Source: Verrucomicrobiales bacterium (lineage in GTDB: Bacteria; Verrucomicrobiota; Verrucomicrobiia; Verrucomicrobiales; DEV007). Taken from it: a stretch of DNA of 28,748 bases. How positions within the stretch are numbered: the first letter of the stretch is position 1; each line of letters starts with the position of its first letter. The DNA is taken from contig JAKISY010000063.1 of NCBI GenBank assembly GCA_021648365.1, positions 1 through 28,748 on the forward strand, read 5' to 3'. Of this stretch, positions 16,362 through 24,202 are shown piece by piece. The position numbers were made by a program, and so were the translations under genes. The notes below the pieces were generated by a model. That model did no database searches and was not told where the DNA came from. It worked only from the letters and a program-made list of their open reading frames with translations.

Positions 16362-18338
16362 ATGAGCGCTCACATCACAACTATTCCTTTAACACCAAAA
16401 AAAGACTTCCTCAGTCGACTCAGCTCCACCAAGCCCCTCTCCGCCATAGCCGAGCTTATATGGAATGGTCTCGATGCTGGATCGGATCGGATTGATGTCA
16501 GTCTGGTTCAAAATGCGATGTCGGGAATAGAACGCATAGAGGTAAAAGATATGGGATCTGGAATTTTCCACCCACATGTTCCAAATTTATTTGGCAACTT
16601 GGGCGACTCATGGAAAAAAACAGAAAAAGCCTACCAAGGCAGATCTCTTCATGGAAAAAATGGCGCCGGCAGACTCAAAGCTTTCACATTAGGCCACCAT
16701 GTCGAGTGGAACACGATTTACGAAAATGACGGAAAACATTACACCTACTCCATCTCAGGAAGCTTCAACGCACTAGACCAACAGCACTTCAGCGAACCTA
16801 TCGAGATCGAGAACTCAGCTACAGGGACCGAGGTAGTCATTACAGATATCCAAGACAGAATTGGTCAACTGCTAGATGAAAATGCTGCTGAGATACTAAC
16901 GAAAAACTTCGCCCTTTATCTAGCTAAATACTCCGCAGTCGAAATCTACTACAATGGCAAAACCCTCGACCCACAAACCTACCAAACATCATCTACAGAC
17001 CTTCCAAGCCTCCAAGTAACTCTAGCTGATGACTCGGAATCTCAAGTGAACGTCACCATCATAGAATGGTGTGTCAAAACTCCAAAAATCATGCACCTTT
17101 GCGATGCATCAGGGCATCCTCTGCATGATATCCCTAGTGGTGTCAAAGCGCCTAGCTTTAACTACACCGTCTATGTGAAATCAGACCGCCTAAAAGAACT
17201 CGCCACTGACAACCTACTCTTGCTTGACGATCTACATCCTGATCAGCAGGTCATTGTTGATACGGCTAAAGCCGCCATCAAAGACTATTTTTCCAAACGC
17301 AAAGCTGAGACCTACGTGAAGACCGTTGATCGCTGGAAACTGGAACATATCTACCCTTATCAAAAAAACGGCAAGCTAAGCCCCGTTGAACTAGCAGAAA
17401 GACAAGTGTTCGATATCTTTGCGAGCAATGTTGAGACCTATCTACCTAAATTCAAAGATGTCGATCAGCAGGGGAAAAAAATCATTTTCATGCTTATTTC
17501 CCAAGCTCTAAAACAAAATCCAGCAGCGGTCCAGACAAGTCTGACCGAAATGCTCAATCTGAATCAAGAGCAACAGAATGACCTCGCCGAACTCATCAAC
17601 GACACACCACTTGCTAACATCCTTAAATCAGCAGAAATCATCAGCAAGCGCTTAAACTTTCTACAAAGACTTGAGCAGCTTGTCTGCGCCACGGACACCA
17701 ACACCATCCTCGTCGATCCCGATCACCTTCATCAACTACTAGACAGCGAAACTTGGATCTTCGACGAAAGCTTCGATCTAGCAAGCAGTGCAGAACAACT
17801 CGAAGAGGTTTTGGAAAAACACGCAAGTTTACTAACATCGCAGGCAGGCAGTGATACAAACGATGATGATGGTTCCAGCAATCCAGCGGAACACAATTTG
17901 AGATTGTCCAAAACCGTGCAACCTAAAGCTGGGGAGCACTCCCACCTTGTGATAGAACTAGCAAGCTCTTCCAAAAAAATTGGCGAGGACGTCATCCCTC
18001 AGGCTATAAAATACGCGACAGCTGTAGCTAACGAGGATTGTTTCCAAGGTGCACCTGCAAGATGGAAATTTCTAACCGTATCCACTCTGCTCGATCAAGA
18101 TATCAAAAACGAGAGCAACCAACCCAAGCTTCCTTCAGGCATGGTATGGGAAAGCCCCGACAAAACCATCAGCGTTTGGGCAAGGGAATGGAAAGAAGTC
18201 ATCACCACAGCACGCGCCCGCTTAGAGTTCATGCAAAAACAACTCAACTTCGAGGCAGATCGGGATTGCTCAAAAGCCCCCCTCTTAAAAACACACTCAA
18301 AGTTCATCCCTGATGAAGTAACTGGCACGGCAGGGTAG
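16362..18338 (+). CDS. GHKL (Hsp90-like) ATPase with PD-(D/E)xK-like C-terminus
   Basis: 658 residues from ATG 16362; the frame is open from 16314, so a longer start is possible. The GHKL ATP-binding site is complete: AIAELIWNGLDAG (Glu31, Asn35, Asp38), VKDMGSGI (Asp63, Gly65, Gly67) and the lid LHGKNGAGRLKAF (97-109). A MORC/MutL-like transducer-type region follows. Then comes a helical linker with LHQLLDSETWIFDESFDL and LEEVLEKH, known in proteins where a GHKL ATPase is joined to a nuclease-like domain. The last 150 residues align by pattern to that PD-(D/E)xK domain (HLVIELASSSKKIG, YATAVANEDCF, ARWKFLTVST), but the residues expected for catalysis look altered (see findings). More A+T-rich than the Bat genes, suggesting acquisition. 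A defence or DNA-related role is an inference. Confidence 0.72.
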   Translation: MSAHITTIPLTPKKDFLSRLSSTKPLSAIAELIWNGLDAGSDRIDVSLVQNAMSGIERIEVKDMGSGIFHPHVPNLFGNLGDSWKKTEKAYQGRSLHGKNGAGRLKAFTLGHHVEWNTIYENDGKHYTYSISGSFNALDQQHFSEPIEIENSATGTEVVITDIQDRIGQLLDENAAEILTKNFALYLAKYSAVEIYYNGKTLDPQTYQTSSTDLPSLQVTLADDSESQVNVTIIEWCVKTPKIMHLCDASGHPLHDIPSGVKAPSFNYTVYVKSDRLKELATDNLLLLDDLHPDQQVIVDTAKAAIKDYFSKRKAETYVKTVDRWKLEHIYPYQKNGKLSPVELAERQVFDIFASNVETYLPKFKDVDQQGKKIIFMLISQALKQNPAAVQTSLTEMLNLNQEQQNDLAELINDTPLANILKSAEIISKRLNFLQRLEQLVCATDTNTILVDPDHLHQLLDSETWIFDESFDLASSAEQLEEVLEKHASLLTSQAGSDTNDDDGSSNPAEHNLRLSKTVQPKAGEHSHLVIELASSSKKIGEDVIPQAIKYATAVANEDCFQGAPARWKFLTVSTLLDQDIKNESNQPKLPSGMVWESPDKTISVWAREWKEVITTARARLEFMQKQLNFEADRDCSKAPLLKTHSKFIPDEVTGTAG

Positions 18339-18590
18339 CCTACTCTAATTCGTGCGCACTGGTGCCCGCATGAGCCTCCGTTCGCCAGCCTTCGCACCAC
18401 CTCTCTCGGCGGGTGAGGACACCCACCCTACATCGCAATTTCCCCATCGCTCCTCTTATCCAGGCTATTTGCTTTCGGAGAGTATCCTCCAGCTGTCTCC
18501 CCCGCGTTCGCGGGCTCGGCTGTGGTTCAAATCCTCTCTCACCACTCACCCCCACTCGCGACTTCAACTATTTCTCATTTAATCCTTTAC

Positions 18591-18611
18591 TTAGTGTAAA
18601 TTTCACACTAA
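18591..18611. promoter_or_regulatory. Candidate NrtR operator before pncB
   Basis: TTAGTGT-N7-ACACTAA is a perfect 7+7 inverted repeat centred at 18601. It ends 9 bp before the pncB ATG and overlaps its AAAGG ribosome binding sequence (18610-18614). It shares CTTTACTTAGTGT with the second site before nrtR. NrtR proteins are known to bind such palindromes before NAD genes; a repressor here would block pncB-nadE transcription and possibly translation start access at the DNA level. Confidence 0.78.
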
Positions 18612-18620
18612 AGGTAAGTC

Positions 18621-19994
18621 ATGAACTCAGCACTGCTCACCGATCTCTACCAGCTCACCATGGCTTACGGCTATTGGAAAAAGCAAATGGCCGAAACCGA
18701 AGCCGTCTTTCACCTCTTCTACCGCCGTGCACCCTTCGGCGGTCATGCCTGCATCGTCGCAGGCACCAGCCCTGCGGTGGACTATATTTCGGAACTGAAA
18801 TTCACTACAAACGAGCTTGAGTATCTGGGCACTTTAACTGGAGCCGATGGCAAAGCTCTCTTCGATCAAGGCTTCCTCGACTATCTGCGTGACATGGAAT
18901 GGAAACTCGATGTCAGCATCATCCAGGAAGGCGAACTGGTTTTCCCCAATGAACCCATCATGCGAATCCAAGGGCCACTCATCCAATGCCAGATCGTGGA
19001 AACCGCTCTGCTCAACATCGTCAACTTCCAAACCCTGATCGCTACCAAGTCAGCTCGGATTTGCGCCGCCGCTGACGGTGATCCTGTGCTGGAATTCGGC
19101 CTGCGCCGCGCCCAAGGGCCGGACGGCGGGCTCTCCGCCAGTCGCGCCGCTTACATCGGGGGCAGCACTGCCACCTCAAACGTATTGGCAGGCATGAAGT
19201 TCGGCATCCCCGTCAAAGGAACCCACGCCCACAGCTGGGTGATGAGTTTTGATACAGAACAGCAAGCCTTCGAAGCCTACACCGAAGCCATGCCCAACAA
19301 TGTTGTGCTGCTCGTCGACACCTACGATACCCTCGATGGTGTCCGCAATGCGATCGAGACAGGAAAAAAGTTACGCCAGCAAGGTCACGAGCTCTTGGGC
19401 ATTCGCCTCGATTCAGGTGATCTGGCAGAACTCAGCAAAGGTGCCCGGAACCTACTAGATGAAGCTGGATTTCAGAATACCAAAATCATCGCCAGTAACG
19501 ATCTCGATGAATACGCCATCACTAAGTTGAAAAAAAACGGCGCTCGCATCGACACCTGGGGCATCGGCACCAAGTTGGTAACCGCCTTCGATCAACCCGC
19601 CCTTGGTGGAGTTTATAAACTCGGAGCTATCCGTGATAAAAACGGGGAATGGCAAGCACGGGTAAAATTGTCGAATGATCTGATCAAAGTTTCGAATCCT
19701 GGCATCCTGCAAATCGCACGCCACAAGGATGACGATGGCCATATCGTGGAAGACATCATCTTCGACGAAACCCTGGGACTCAGCAACGAAGGAACGAATA
19801 CGGAAATCTTACTGACCACCGCGATTCAAAAAGGCATAAAAGTCCTACAGGAGGAAAGCTTGCACAGCGTTCGCGAGCGAGCCATCACCCATTGGCAAAA
19901 CATCAAACACACGCCCCCGACGCTCATCACTCTCGACCCTCGGGTCGAACAAGCTAAACGTGATCTACTCACACAAAACGGATTCGCCCCATGA
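18621..19994 (+). CDS. pncB: Nicotinate phosphoribosyltransferase
   Basis: 457 residues, the usual size. It converts nicotinate, PRPP and ATP to nicotinate mononucleotide, the committed step of nicotinate salvage. Family motifs: LLTDLYQLTMAYGYW at the start, FYRRAPFGG (33-41), EFGLRRAQGPDGGLSASRAAY (158-178), THAHSW (201-206, carrying the conserved phosphate-accepting His204), VDTYDT, GIRLDSGDL and ASNDLDEY. AAAGG lies 7 bp before the ATG. The stop overlaps the nadE start (ATGA at 19991-19994), so both are co-translated. The upstream palindrome indicates repression by NrtR encoded at 22837. Confidence 0.95.
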   Translation: MNSALLTDLYQLTMAYGYWKKQMAETEAVFHLFYRRAPFGGHACIVAGTSPAVDYISELKFTTNELEYLGTLTGADGKALFDQGFLDYLRDMEWKLDVSIIQEGELVFPNEPIMRIQGPLIQCQIVETALLNIVNFQTLIATKSARICAAADGDPVLEFGLRRAQGPDGGLSASRAAYIGGSTATSNVLAGMKFGIPVKGTHAHSWVMSFDTEQQAFEAYTEAMPNNVVLLVDTYDTLDGVRNAIETGKKLRQQGHELLGIRLDSGDLAELSKGARNLLDEAGFQNTKIIASNDLDEYAITKLKKNGARIDTWGIGTKLVTAFDQPALGGVYKLGAIRDKNGEWQARVKLSNDLIKVSNPGILQIARHKDDDGHIVEDIIFDETLGLSNEGTNTEILLTTAIQKGIKVLQEESLHSVRERAITHWQNIKHTPPTLITLDPRVEQAKRDLLTQNGFAP

Positions 19995-21931
19995 AACTCA
20001 TTCACATCGCAACTTCCAACGTCAATCAAACGCCACTCGACTGGAACGGCAACTTGCAGCGTTTGTTGCGCTGCATCTCGCAAGCTCAAGAAAAAAACGT
20101 CAGCCTGCTGTGCCTGCCCGAACTTGCGATCACGGGATACGGTTGCGAGGATCAGTTCCTCGCTCCCGCAACCACCGCGCAAGCACTCGAAAGCCTCGAA
20201 AAACTCATACCACTCACCAAAGGCATCGCGGTGGCGGTTGGGCTGCCGCTTCGCCACCAAAATGCGATTTACAATACCGTCGCGATGATTGCCGACGGTG
20301 ATTTGTTAGGATTTTACGCCAAACAAAATCTCGCTGGTGACGGCCTTCACTACGAACCACGCTGGTTCCGTCCGTGGCCTGAGAATGTGTTTTTAGAAGT
20401 CAGTGTGTTCGGCAAGCAAGTTCCTCTCGGGGATCTGCTTTTCGACATCGGAGACGTCCGCATTGGCTTCGAAGTTTGCGAAGATGCCTGGGTCGCTGAT
20501 CGACCCGGCAGACGTTACGCCGAGTATGGTGTCGATATCATCCTCAACCCAAGCGCGAGTCACTTCGCTTTTGGCAAACAGGAGATCCGCGAGCAATTGG
20601 TGCGTGAAGGTTCGCGCTCTTTCGGCGTCACTTATGTTTACGCCAATCTGCTGGGCAATGAAGCGGGACGTATCATCTACGATGGGGGGTCGATGATCGC
20701 CAGCAACGGCAATCTAGTTGCCCAAGGTGAGCGTTTTTCTTTCCACGAAACCCACATCATCACCGCCGTGGTGGATCTCGATCTGCATCGATTGAGCCAA
20801 GCCAAAACTGCTTCACGCCACATCGACCTGAATGGATTCACCGCTATTCAAACTGACTTCGACTGGCCGATCGAAAGTCATCCTACCGATACGACTGAGA
20901 TCATGCCCGCCTGCCGCTTGAGCAAGGAAGTTGAATTCACTCGTGCGGTCACCCTCGGACTCTTTGATTACATGCGCAAAAGTCACTCACATGGATTTGT
21001 GATTTCGCTCAGTGGCGGAGCCGATTCTGCCGCAGTGGCATGCCTGGTCGCGCTGATGTTTCAGATCGCCGACCAAGAACTCAGTCCCGATGATTGGCAA
21101 GGCCGAATGAGCTATCTCGGTGACAAAATGCCCGAGCTAAAAGATCTACTCATCTGCATCTATCAAGCGACAGAAAACAGTGGTGATACCACCCGTCAGG
21201 CAGCACGGACACTCGCCCAAGCTCTCGGCGCCGAATACGCCGAGTGGCAAGTGCAGGATACCGTCGATCAATACACTGAACTGGCCGAAAAAACCATTGG
21301 TCGCCCACTCACCTGGGAAAAAGATGACATCACACTGCAAAACATCCAGGCTCGGGTGCGCGCACCCGGTGTGTGGATGCTCGCCAACATTCGCAACGCC
21401 TTGTTACTTGCCACCAGCAACCGCTCGGAAGCCGCTGTCGGTTACGCCACCATGGACGGCGACACCTGCGGAGGGTTGAGCCCCATTGCCGGCATCGACA
21501 AAGCCTTCCTTCGTCACTGGTTGCGCTGGCTGGAAAAAGAAGGCGCAGCCGGCATTGCCACCATCCCAGCTTTGAAAGTAGTCAATGAGCAGCAACCCAC
21601 CGCAGAACTACGTCCCACCGATCAGCAGCAAAGTGACGAAGGAGACCTCATGCCCTATCCGATTCTGGATCAGATCGAACGCTGGGCGATCCGTGATAAA
21701 AAAGCCCCAGCTGAAGTTTATCAATTACTCATTCACCGTTTTATTGATCATCAGCCAGACACACTAAAAAAATACGTCATCCATTTTTTCCGCCTGTGGA
21801 GCCGCAATCAATGGAAACGCGAACGCTACGCCCCCAGCTTTCACCTCGACGATGAAAACCTCGACCCCAAAACCTGGTGCCGCTTCCCCATCCTCAACGC
21901 CGGATTCGAAAAAGAACTACAAGCATTGTAA
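19991..21931 (+). CDS. nadE: Glutamine-dependent NAD synthetase
   Basis: 646 residues, the two-domain form. The N-terminal nitrilase-type glutaminase has the Glu44 (CLPELAITGYG), Lys111 (YAKQNLAGDGLHYE) and Cys163 (FEVCEDAW) triad. The C-terminal synthetase has the ATP-binding SGGADS (341-346), a long insert, then NIQARVRAPGVWMLAN, ATSNRSEAAVGYATMDGD and a final HFFRLWSRNQWKRERYAPSFHLDD region. It makes NAD from nicotinate adenine dinucleotide, ammonia from glutamine and ATP. The preceding enzyme, NadD, is not in the window. Coupled to pncB by ATGA overlap and so under the same candidate NrtR control. Confidence 0.95.
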   Translation: MKLIHIATSNVNQTPLDWNGNLQRLLRCISQAQEKNVSLLCLPELAITGYGCEDQFLAPATTAQALESLEKLIPLTKGIAVAVGLPLRHQNAIYNTVAMIADGDLLGFYAKQNLAGDGLHYEPRWFRPWPENVFLEVSVFGKQVPLGDLLFDIGDVRIGFEVCEDAWVADRPGRRYAEYGVDIILNPSASHFAFGKQEIREQLVREGSRSFGVTYVYANLLGNEAGRIIYDGGSMIASNGNLVAQGERFSFHETHIITAVVDLDLHRLSQAKTASRHIDLNGFTAIQTDFDWPIESHPTDTTEIMPACRLSKEVEFTRAVTLGLFDYMRKSHSHGFVISLSGGADSAAVACLVALMFQIADQELSPDDWQGRMSYLGDKMPELKDLLICIYQATENSGDTTRQAARTLAQALGAEYAEWQVQDTVDQYTELAEKTIGRPLTWEKDDITLQNIQARVRAPGVWMLANIRNALLLATSNRSEAAVGYATMDGDTCGGLSPIAGIDKAFLRHWLRWLEKEGAAGIATIPALKVVNEQQPTAELRPTDQQQSDEGDLMPYPILDQIERWAIRDKKAPAEVYQLLIHRFIDHQPDTLKKYVIHFFRLWSRNQWKRERYAPSFHLDDENLDPKTWCRFPILNAGFEKELQAL

Positions 21932-22002
21932 ATTATCCCTCTTCATAATTCTTCAATTCTTATTCGCATTTCCCAATGTCCAGTCATGGCTAGCTTCCCT
22001 CC

Positions 22003-22033
22003 AATTTTAAATCTCAAATCTCAAATTTTAAAT
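22003..22033. repeat. A+T-rich direct repeat before the Nudix gene
   Basis: AATTTTAAATCTC, AAATCTC and AAATTTTAAATCC follow each other directly, so AATTTTAAATC appears twice around two copies of CAAATCT. It lies 10 bp before the Nudix start and could contain the promoter or be a dispersed repeat. It does not match the NrtR-type GTGT-N7-ACAC pattern. Confidence 0.5.
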
Positions 22034-22043
22034 CCTCCCCCTC

Positions 22044-22472
22044 ATGCCCTACACCTACAAACATCCCCGACCCGCTGTCACCGTCGATTGCGTCATCTTT
22101 GGCAAATCCCCTGACGGCCCCTACCTTCTGCTCATCCAACGCAAGCACCCACCCTACCAATCCTGCTGGGCACTTCCCGGCGGCTTCCTCGATCTGTGCG
22201 AAGCACCCGAAGCCGCCGCCGCCCGCGAATTAAAAGAAGAAACCGGACTCAGCGGAATCCCCCTCACCCAATTCCATACCTTCGGAGCTCCTGATCGCGA
22301 TCCACGCGAACACATCATCGCCATTGCTCATTACGCCATCGTCGATAAAAAAGACCACCACCCGCAAGCCGCAGATGACGCCGCTGCAGTGCAGTGGTTT
22401 CCGATCTGCAAGCTGCCCGATTTAGCCTTTGATCATGCAGAGATCATTGAAATGGCGAAAGCTCATTTGTGA
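22044..22472 (+). CDS. Nudix hydrolase, likely ADP-ribose pyrophosphatase
   Basis: 142 residues with an intact Nudix box starting at Gly47: GFLDLC-E53-APEAAAA-REL-KEE-TGL. The N-terminus (TYKHPRPAVTVDCVIFG), the PDRDPREH segment and the LPDLAFDHAEII end are close in sequence and register to NrtR encoded at 22837, so the two are paralogs; this one lacks the winged-helix domain. The likely reaction is hydrolysis of ADP-ribose to AMP and ribose 5-phosphate, inferred from context. It lies 112 bp after nadE; the C-rich spacer and A+T-rich repeat before it may hold a separate promoter. Confidence 0.85.
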   Translation: MPYTYKHPRPAVTVDCVIFGKSPDGPYLLLIQRKHPPYQSCWALPGGFLDLCEAPEAAAARELKEETGLSGIPLTQFHTFGAPDRDPREHIIAIAHYAIVDKKDHHPQAADDAAAVQWFPICKLPDLAFDHAEIIEMAKAHL

Positions 22473-22777
22473 GAGCAGTCCCTAATAGAAAGAGCGCCTC
22501 CCTAGCTTAAGCAATGTGGCATGGGCATCCTGCCCATGGAGATCAGACAGAAACTTTCCGAACAATAAAACAGAAAAGTGCTTCCGGAGCCCCTGTTAAT
22601 TAGCGTTTGCTGTATGATCCGCCAGCAGTCAGACCGCAAGGATTGTGTTGAGCCACGGGAGCAGTCCTACCTCTCACTCTCAACTCTCACCGGGCGCTGA
22701 TACTGCCCAACTTCGCTCCCACGCATTTCTTTTTTTATTCGCGTCTATTGCGGTTTTCCCACATCACCTTCCCTACT
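22473..22777. other. Intergenic region upstream of nrtR operators
   Basis: No gene seen. It holds the CATGGGCA hairpin repeat at 22520-22538, an unremarkable mixed stretch with GGGCGCTGATACTGCCC (about 22686-22702), and a T-rich run TTTCTTTTTTTATT (about 22727-22740) that could be the tail of a terminator for the Nudix transcript, although no good stem sits directly before it. Confidence 0.4.
22520..22538. repeat. Perfect hairpin repeat CATGGGCA-TCC-TGCCCATG
   Basis: An 8-bp perfect stem with a 3-nt loop, preceded by AATGTGG. The unit GTGGCATGGGCATCCTGCC is a recurring dispersed motif in many environmental bacterial genomes (recollection). There is no T-tract after it, so it is treated as a repeat rather than a terminator. 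Confidence 0.55.
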
Positions 22778-22796
22778 AAGTGTAAGTTTTACACTT
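22778..22796. promoter_or_regulatory. Candidate NrtR operator 1 before nrtR
   Basis: AAGTGTAA-GTT-TTACACTT is a perfect palindrome centred at 22787, with the same AGTGT-N7-ACACT core as the pncB site. Its centre is exactly 30 bp from that of the next site, near three helical turns, suggesting two repressor dimers on one face of the DNA. Confidence 0.75.
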
Positions 22797-22801
22797 TTTT
22801 C

Positions 22802-22830
22802 TTTACTTAGTGTCTATTTAACACTATATA
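22802..22830 (+). promoter_or_regulatory. Candidate nrtR promoter (TTTACT-17-TATATA)
   Basis: TTTACT at 22802-22807 and TATATA at 22825-22830 are separated by 17 bp. The expected start of transcription is about 22837, the A of the nrtR ATG. No ribosome binding sequence exists between the -10 box and the ATG, so the message may be leaderless. The second operator lies between the boxes, so a bound repressor would directly block RNA polymerase. Confidence 0.5.
22807..22827. promoter_or_regulatory. Candidate NrtR operator 2 before nrtR
   Basis: TTAGTGT-N7-ACACTAT, centred at 22817 and ending 9 bp before the nrtR ATG, the same position relative to the start codon as the pncB site. It shares CTTTACTTAGTGT with that site, which supports a common binding protein and autoregulation of nrtR. 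Confidence 0.75.
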
Positions 22831-22836
22831 AGAACC

Positions 22837-23526
22837 ATGAGCCACACTTACCAATACGAAAGACCCGCCCTCACCACCGACTGTGTGGTTTTTGGCCTCG
22901 ATGAAGACGACCTCAAAATCCTCCTCATCCAACGTGACATCGCCCCCTTCGAAGGCGAATGGGCGCTGCCCGGAGGTTTCATCCGCGTCGGAGAATCGCT
23001 CGACGACTGCGCTCGTCGTGAGCTCGAAGAAGAAACCGGATTGAAAAACATCTTCCTCGAACAGCTCTACAGTTATGGCGAACCTGACCGTGATCCGCGT
23101 GAGCACGTTGTCACCATAGCCTACTATTCGCTGGTCAACCTGATCGAACACGCCCCCCAGGCCGCGACCGATGCCAGAAATGCTGCATGGTTCGCACTCG
23201 ATGATTTGCCCGAACTCGCTTTTGATCATGACCTGATCCTCGCCAAAGCCCTGGAGCGACTGAGAGGTAAGGTTAGGTATCAGCCCATCGGCTTTGAACT
23301 GCTTCCCGAAAAATTCACGCTCTCGCAACTGCAAAGCCTCTACGAAATCATCCTCGAAAGCAAAATAGACAAACGTAATTTTCGTAAAAAAGTCATCAAG
23401 TTAGGCATACTCATCGAGACGGGAGAAGTCGAACAAGACGTCGCCCATCGCGCGGCTCGCCTCTACCGCTTTGATCAAAAACATTACCAAAAGCTCATCC
23501 AACAAGGCATCCACTTTGAAATATGA
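22837..23526 (+). CDS. nrtR: NrtR, Nudix-related transcriptional regulator
   Basis: 229 residues. Residues about 1-145 form a Nudix domain; about 155-229 form the winged helix-turn-helix typical of NrtR: FELLPEKFTLSQLQSLYEII, RNFRKKVIKLGIL and a YRFDQKHYQKLIQQG end. The family represses NAD biosynthesis and salvage and is released from DNA by ADP-ribose or related NAD breakdown products. Here the Nudix box is complete (Gly47-X5-Glu53-X7-REL-EEE-TGL), whereas many studied NrtR proteins have lost catalytic residues; some hydrolase activity may remain. Two palindromes sit just upstream, consistent with autoregulation. kptA, pncA and DUF4291 follow on the same strand and may be cotranscribed. Confidence 0.93.
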   Translation: MSHTYQYERPALTTDCVVFGLDEDDLKILLIQRDIAPFEGEWALPGGFIRVGESLDDCARRELEEETGLKNIFLEQLYSYGEPDRDPREHVVTIAYYSLVNLIEHAPQAATDARNAAWFALDDLPELAFDHDLILAKALERLRGKVRYQPIGFELLPEKFTLSQLQSLYEIILESKIDKRNFRKKVIKLGILIETGEVEQDVAHRAARLYRFDQKHYQKLIQQGIHFEI

Positions 23527-23543
23527 CTTAGCAAAAATAATTC

Positions 23544-23576
23544 AACCGCGGATTACGCAGATTTACACAGATAAGA
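23544..23576. repeat. Dispersed repeat (CGGATTACGCAGATTTACACAG)
   Basis: The spacer between nrtR and kptA contains a sequence with the core GGATTACGCAGATTTACAC preceded by AACCGC. Near-identical units occur between genes in many unrelated environmental genomes (recollection). It leaves only a short region for a kptA promoter. Confidence 0.6.
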
Positions 23577-23627
23577 AATATCGAAGGATAAGTAAAAGTG
23601 CTGCCTCACTTCCATGAACACAATTTA

Positions 23628-24179
23628 ATGAACGCTAAACTACAAACTAAAATTAGCAGACGACTAAGCCTGATCTTACGTCACAAACCAGAAAGCATCG
23701 GCATCACTCTGAATGAAAACGGTTGGGCAGATGTCCAAGGGCTTCTCGAAGCTCTCAACAAGAACGGTTTCTACTTAACACTGAATATACTCAAAACGAT
23801 CGTAGCTGAAAACCCCAAGAAACGCTTCGAATTCGACGAAACTGGCACTCTCATTCGTGCCCGTCAAGGGCACTCGGTTGAGATCGATCTCGGCTACAGC
23901 GCCACTACGCCACCGGATGTTTTATATCACGGCACGGCAGAACGCTTTCTGAGTTCCATCCTCAGCGAAGGACTCACCAAACAACAACGACATCACGTCC
24001 ACATGTCCACCGACATCCCTCTCATGCTGGAAGTTGCACGAAGACGAGGCAAAGCCGCTCTTATTGAAATCGCCGCCAAAGAAATGCAGCTAAATGGATA
24101 TGAATTTTATGTCACAGAAAACCAAGTCTGGCTCACTGACCATGTCCCTGCTCGATATCTCGCTCAAAAAGATAGCTAA
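23628..24179 (+). CDS. kptA: RNA 2'-phosphotransferase, Tpt1/KptA family
   Basis: 183 residues from ATG 23628; the frame is open from a GTG at 23598, but family proteins begin near the KISRRLSLILRHKPE motif (8-22). Further family motifs: NGWADVQGLLEAL, KRFEFDETGTLIRARQGHS (65-83), PPDVLYHGTAERFLSSILSEGL (95-116) and RHHVHMS (121-127). The enzyme moves an internal RNA 2'-phosphate to NAD, producing 2'-OH RNA, ADP-ribose 1'',2''-cyclic phosphate and nicotinamide. In bacteria the native substrate is not settled; removal of RNA damage marks or ADP-ribosyl caps is proposed. It is placed between the NAD regulator and nicotinamidase, which would recycle its nicotinamide. Start 101 bp after nrtR. Confidence 0.92.
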   Translation: MNAKLQTKISRRLSLILRHKPESIGITLNENGWADVQGLLEALNKNGFYLTLNILKTIVAENPKKRFEFDETGTLIRARQGHSVEIDLGYSATTPPDVLYHGTAERFLSSILSEGLTKQQRHHVHMSTDIPLMLEVARRRGKAALIEIAAKEMQLNGYEFYVTENQVWLTDHVPARYLAQKDS

Positions 24180-24202
24180 ATAAATTTCAACTCAATCGAT
24201 CC

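Noticed and set aside
18480..18545. A tRNA 3'-end-like stretch: GGTTCAAATCC followed by TCTCTCACC, with a CCCGC-GTTC-GCGGG hairpin before it.
   Set aside because: No T-stem forms around GGTTCAAATC (CTGTG cannot pair with CTCTC), no acceptor partner or cloverleaf is seen upstream. At best a tRNA-derived remnant.
22686..22740. Terminator with stem GGGC...GCCC and the T-run at about 22727-22740.
   Set aside because: The stem is only 4 bp with a 9-nt loop and lies some 25 bp from the T-run.
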